64,000 nucleotides of DNA, from NCBI RefSeq assembly GCF_001949145.1, contig NW_019091538.1:508023-572022 (forward strand). The letters are read 5' to 3'. The position numbers and the translations under genes were made by a program. The notes under the pieces were generated by a model. The model was not told the origin of the DNA. It saw only the letters and a program-made list of their open reading frames with translations, and made no database searches. This DNA is from Acanthaster planci. Taxonomy: Eukaryota; Echinodermata; Asteroidea; Valvatida; Acanthasteridae. Of this stretch, positions 61,801 through 64,000 are shown in pieces. Within the stretch, counting starts at the first letter, position 1; each line of letters starts with the position of its first letter.

Positions 61801-63913
61801 TCTAACCGACATGGACGTGAGGCCATTGACAGACAAGTGGCGCAGAATCAACATGCTGCAAGATTTCCATGTGAGCTTTCCCACCGGACAAGAACTGTAC
61901 CAGTCTCCTGTACAGTTTTTCAGTTGGAAGGAAATCTACAGAAAACATACCTAATTGTACAGAGCTATGCTCATCAATTGGTTGGCTGTGCCCCAAAGCT
62001 TCCCTTGATATCTAGGCACCCACTTTTTATTTTTTGTGTGTGTTAAGCTCCTCCCACCCCAAACAATGCTAGCAGCTCCTATTGTCCCACGAACAAAGAG
62101 TTAGCAGTGCCCTCAAACCCCACAAGTACATGTTGTCTAGGCACCAGATTATTTTTTTAGAGACTGTCTGTGCTTAGCCCCTCCCCCAGCGAAATTCTTT
62201 GTTATTGCTCTGCTTAGAGGTCACTCATCCATGCCCTTAAATAGGCACCGTGAAATCTTTGCCCAGACCCCATGCACGTAGGCCAGTCTTGAATTTAATT
62301 TCAGTCAATTTGTTTTCACTTCAAAATTGTATTTCAAGCTTAGTTATTTTGTGCTGTAAAATACAAGTAATCTGTTTTGATTTGCACTCCACAGAAGACT
62401 TTAATTTGCAAAAATTCAACTGATTCACTGGTAATCTGTTATCCTTGGTCACCCATAGGTTAGAGACAGTGCCCATGTAGTCTTGGTTGAGAAGCAGGAT
62501 GTGCCAAATGCCAAACTTTCTGGAGCACTGCAGGTCCAGGGCACATCTAACAGTAAGACTGTCTAGCTACTAGAATTTTCTTCTAATTAACACAGTCCAT
62601 GTCAGCTGATATGGCTTTTTCCCCCTCAAAGTAGGAAAAGTGTAGAGGGGATTTTAAAGAAGTGGAACTTGGCTGAGGGTTTCACTGGAATGTTACATTA
62701 TACGTTGGATTTTATTCAAATTTTCTGCATCAGACTTGGAACAATGTGGAATGATTGACCAAATTTAGGAATATTCAACATAGCTGTGGGAAGCGGAAAT
62801 ACACGACTATTTTTCAAACTATACACGCAAAGTTTACCCTGAGAGTAAATATCTTTGTGAGGCATCGTGAGAAAGCCTGGCACTCCTCCGAATACAATAT
62901 CAAAGAGTTTAAAAGGTTTTGTCCAAGCAGTGGACCGAATAAGTTTCACCCCAGCGGTTTTTCAACAGAGAATAATAGCACAAGGAAGTATGGCACGAAA
63001 AATAATTCTTCATTGTGACATGCTTTTCAGTTCATCTTTTCATGCTGCCAGGGCAAATAAAATCAGCAACTAAAGAAATAAACGAAAGGGGATTTTCTTG
63101 GGAATACAGTTTCTTTGGAATATATTTTTCTTCCCCAACCCTTGTTTTTGGTCGTCAGTCACTGTTTTTTTGGCAGGACGTGTACTCTGGGGAAGAAGGA
63201 AATTTGTGTGCATAAAAGAAAGAAAACTAGAGAGATGAATGTTGTTTGTGTGGCCATGAGGAAGGACGTGCAATCATGTCAAAACTTGCAGTTGATAAAA
63301 AATACTTACAAAAGAAACAAATTGTTGTAGAATAAGAATTTTTTTACATTGAACATGTTAAAATCTTGGGGGGACCGTCTCAAACTAAAAAAAATGGGCA
63401 TAAATGCTTCTTTTTCTTGTTTTTTAGCATACCTCTGATGCAGAATAGAAATCTTGCTGGTAGAAAGGTTGGTTAGATTTTTGCAAAACAAGACCGAGAC
63501 ATTGTTGAAGAGGAAATCATTGTGTGGCATTACAATTAAAACCAATCTTGTGTGGAATTAATTATGCTGTAGTGATAAATAGCAACAAGAGGTTTTGTGT
63601 AACACTCAAGTATATACCTTTCCCACTGATGGGTAATTAATTCTACAGCTGTTTTTTTTTATCACAGATACTTTGAAACAGGTTGCCTTACCTTGCAATT
63701 GTTCCTTTTTGAAACTCAAAACCAGCTTAATAAGTTTAACTGGTGCAAACACCACTTGTATTTAAGAAGCTTGTCTAGGCTTTGGTTGTTTTATTCTAAC
63801 CATCAGTTAATTTCAACTTTGATGATGACGAGATTCAGCATAGAAAGAGCACCAAGCAACCTTACTCTGTTGCTGAAGTGGAGCAGCAGGAAGGCATCAT
63901 CGACTGGCATCTC
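40828..63913 (+). CDS. PLXNB: Plexin, semaphorin receptor, probably B type (31 coding exons seen; 3' end beyond window)
   Basis: The ATG at 40923 has an in-frame stop 12 bases upstream, in an exon that probably starts at 40828 after TTTTTTACAG. Thirty-one coding exons with canonical borders and unbroken phase give 1669 codons before the right edge. In order the protein has a signal peptide (about 1-30), a Sema domain (about 35-487), three PSI domains (about 492, 656 and 812 onward), several IPT/TIG repeats (about 871-1233), a membrane span (about 1254-1282), the first half of the split RasGAP and the RBD. Plexins are cell-surface semaphorin receptors that guide axons and cell movement, and their GAP acts on Rap. 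The B-type call rests on LLQEDVKFNPVTLVVLMDE, which resembles vertebrate B plexins, as I remember them, more than A plexins. The C-terminal GAP half is outside the window. Confidence 0.95.
42108..42225 (+). pseudogene. Decayed partial duplicate of the Sema exon end, in plexin intron 1
   Basis: GATCACTCAGCATTGTGTGT at 42108 repeats GATCACTCGGCATTGTGTGT at 41925. The similarity runs for over 100 bases (GGGGCTGTATTCAG, AATGGTACAACATACTCTG). The offset is 183 bases, so the unit includes the exon end and the start of the intron. The copy has a four-base insertion (TACA), point changes and an in-frame TGA. It lacks its own acceptor, so it is not a usable alternative exon. Confidence 0.8.
42769..43149. 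mobile_element. Foldback element in plexin intron 1
   Basis: The left end reads AATTCGTTGGGTGCCTGGAA, then GACGTAAGCACTTACGCCCT and CCGGGAAGCATGATCA. The right end read in reverse gives AATTCGTCATATTCCCAGAA, then GTCGTAAGCGCGCTTACACC and CCGGGAAGCATGATCA. The arms are about 65-75 bases with indels between them, and enclose an AT-rich core with a further CTTACGCCCTTTTGCAGGGA copy. There is no coding capacity. It is MITE-like and older than the hairpin at 36929. Confidence 0.7.
44630..49564 (+). other. Plexin PSI-domain exons
   Basis: The exons are 44630-44745, 45374-45506, 46487-46640, 46894-46993, 47177-47294, 47751-47885, 48506-48598, 48775-48883 and 49374-49564. The cysteine-rich PSI cores are visible three times: CGQYTNCEACIG with DPYCGWC and CSRYSDC; then CVSCVGSRWACDWC; then CEVQKPDCSRCVTARPELG followed by CLWCGAV. 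The linkers between them match plexin linkers in pattern (NFQCSLDVDG, VRLTVTWTDMNGLP). Every junction keeps phase. Confidence 0.92.
49118..49180 (-). repeat. tRNA-derived SINE head in plexin intron
   Basis: On the minus strand, GGTGGCCGAGAGATAAACAC gives an A-box-like word of serine/leucine type. CTTGGGTTCAAATCC gives a B-box at tRNA spacing (plus positions about 49123-49137). It lies in the intron before exon 49374-49564. The acceptor arm is not preserved, so it is a SINE or relic. Confidence 0.55.
52073..52125 (+). repeat. Short decayed array of the 19-bp minisatellite word
   Basis: About three units related to TCGGTCCTTAAGAGGACAG occur (TCGGTCCTTAATAGGACGG, TGGGTCCTTAAGAAGACAG). They match the longer array at 54661-54850, two plexin introns further on. 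Confidence 0.75.
52795..52985 (+). repeat. Interspersed repeat, first plexin copy
   Basis: AAGGTCCCCATTGACAGAGG and GGTCCCCGATTGACAACTCT, then GGGGTCCCCAGTTGCAGGCA and AATACACACTTGTG, correspond in order to the stretch at 54851-54960. The shared order of motifs shows two copies of one element. The family is not recognised. Confidence 0.6.
54661..54850 (+). repeat. Minisatellite, ten 19-bp units
   Basis: Ten consecutive units of TCGGTCCTTAAGAGGACAG occur with few differences; the outer units are the most diverged. Each unit contains a near-palindrome GTCCTTAAGAGGAC. The array starts 22 bases past the donor of plexin exon 54406-54639. The fresh inner units suggest recent expansion. Confidence 0.93.
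54851..54960 (+). repeat. Interspersed repeat, second plexin copy, adjoining the minisatellite
   Basis: AGGGTCCGCAATTGACAGTG, then AAGGGTCCCCAATTGTAGGC and TAATACACAATTGTA, parallel the stretch at 52795-52985. Here the element abuts the 19-bp array directly. In the first copy about 670 bases separate the two parts. Confidence 0.6.
55367..55553. mobile_element. Foldback MITE in plexin intron
   Basis: The left arm holds CACTGTTGCTATACCTCGTG followed by ATT, and the right arm holds its exact inverse over 23 bases. Both arms extend inward to AAGCTTTT and outward to CTAAA. The whole is about 187 bp with no coding capacity, lying between exons 54406-54639 and 56288-56464. Confidence 0.78.
57061..63913 (+). 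other. Plexin membrane span, RasGAP N-half and RBD exons
   Basis: The exons are 57061-57283, 57968-58110, 58532-58659, 59079-59144, 59464-59538, 59663-59729, 60053-60199, 60808-60964, 61770-61870, 62459-62552 and 63807-63913. The span IPIVASVSGAILLCILIAVF begins near residue 1255. GAP landmarks follow: LQTDMTDLTRDLEVAGMPFV, SQLLSNKNFLLLLIQTLDEE, then CRTESILEKLMSNWVALCLY. The RBD holds KVLDVDTISQVKEKILDAIH, EWRQGRGGKL and KWRRINMLQDFHVRD. The last exon ends IIDWHL in phase 0, where family members continue WHLVK, so the coding region continues past the window. The usual Arg-Arg before TES is Cys-Arg here. Confidence 0.93.
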
Positions 63914-64000
63914 GTAAGAAACTCAGAGAGTTCATTATCTTGAAACCAATTAGAAGCAAGGATCAGTTTCTTCTGGTCAATTTTAGGTCTTACAATCCTG

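Overview
The window is nuclear DNA from an animal with intron-rich genes, AT-rich spacers and many short inverted-repeat elements. The clear genes are metazoan: a mitochondrial carnitine carrier, a CABIT-SAM adaptor, the lysosomal GTPase ARL8 and a plexin. Intron sizes of a few hundred bases to a few kilobases, tRNA-derived SINE heads and frequent ACATGTACATG-type words fit a marine invertebrate, probably a non-vertebrate deuterostome. That placement is an inference and is weak at the species level.

Layout from left to right. Positions 1-1463 carry the last two coding exons of SLC25A20 on the plus strand, with a palindromic MITE just upstream of them. Positions 1464-8040 are 3' UTR and spacer between two convergent genes. 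Positions 8041-17407 (minus) hold a complete nine-exon gene for a 696-residue GAREM/THEMIS-type protein with CABIT module, proline-rich stretch, tyrosine motifs, coiled coil and C-terminal SAM domain. Positions 17408-24032 are spacer with only unidentified reading-frame scraps. Positions 24033-30040 (minus) hold a complete six-exon ARL8 gene of 187 codons, with a repeat-loaded fifth intron. Positions 30041-36767 are spacer packed with a family of inverted-repeat elements (three larger copies and one end fragment). Positions 36768-38695 (plus) hold a phase-consistent four-exon candidate gene for a small protein I cannot name. Positions 38696-40827 are spacer with a 51-bp tandem duplication. From 40828 to the right edge runs a plexin gene on the plus strand. 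I could trace 31 coding exons with intact phase (1669 codons) from signal peptide through Sema, PSI and IPT domains and the membrane span into the split RasGAP and RBD. The rest of the GAP lies beyond the window.

The genes do not form a pathway. ARL8 positions lysosomes, SLC25A20 moves acylcarnitines into mitochondria, the CABIT-SAM protein is probably a receptor-signalling adaptor, and the plexin is a semaphorin receptor. No retrovirus, LTR element, Polinton, CRISPR array or toxin remnant was recognised. The most unusual content is the unnamed four-exon gene, the local cluster of inverted-repeat elements, a 183-bp-offset duplication of the plexin Sema exon end, a minisatellite-bearing repeat present twice in plexin introns, and a Cys-Arg pair where plexin GAP domains normally carry Arg-Arg.
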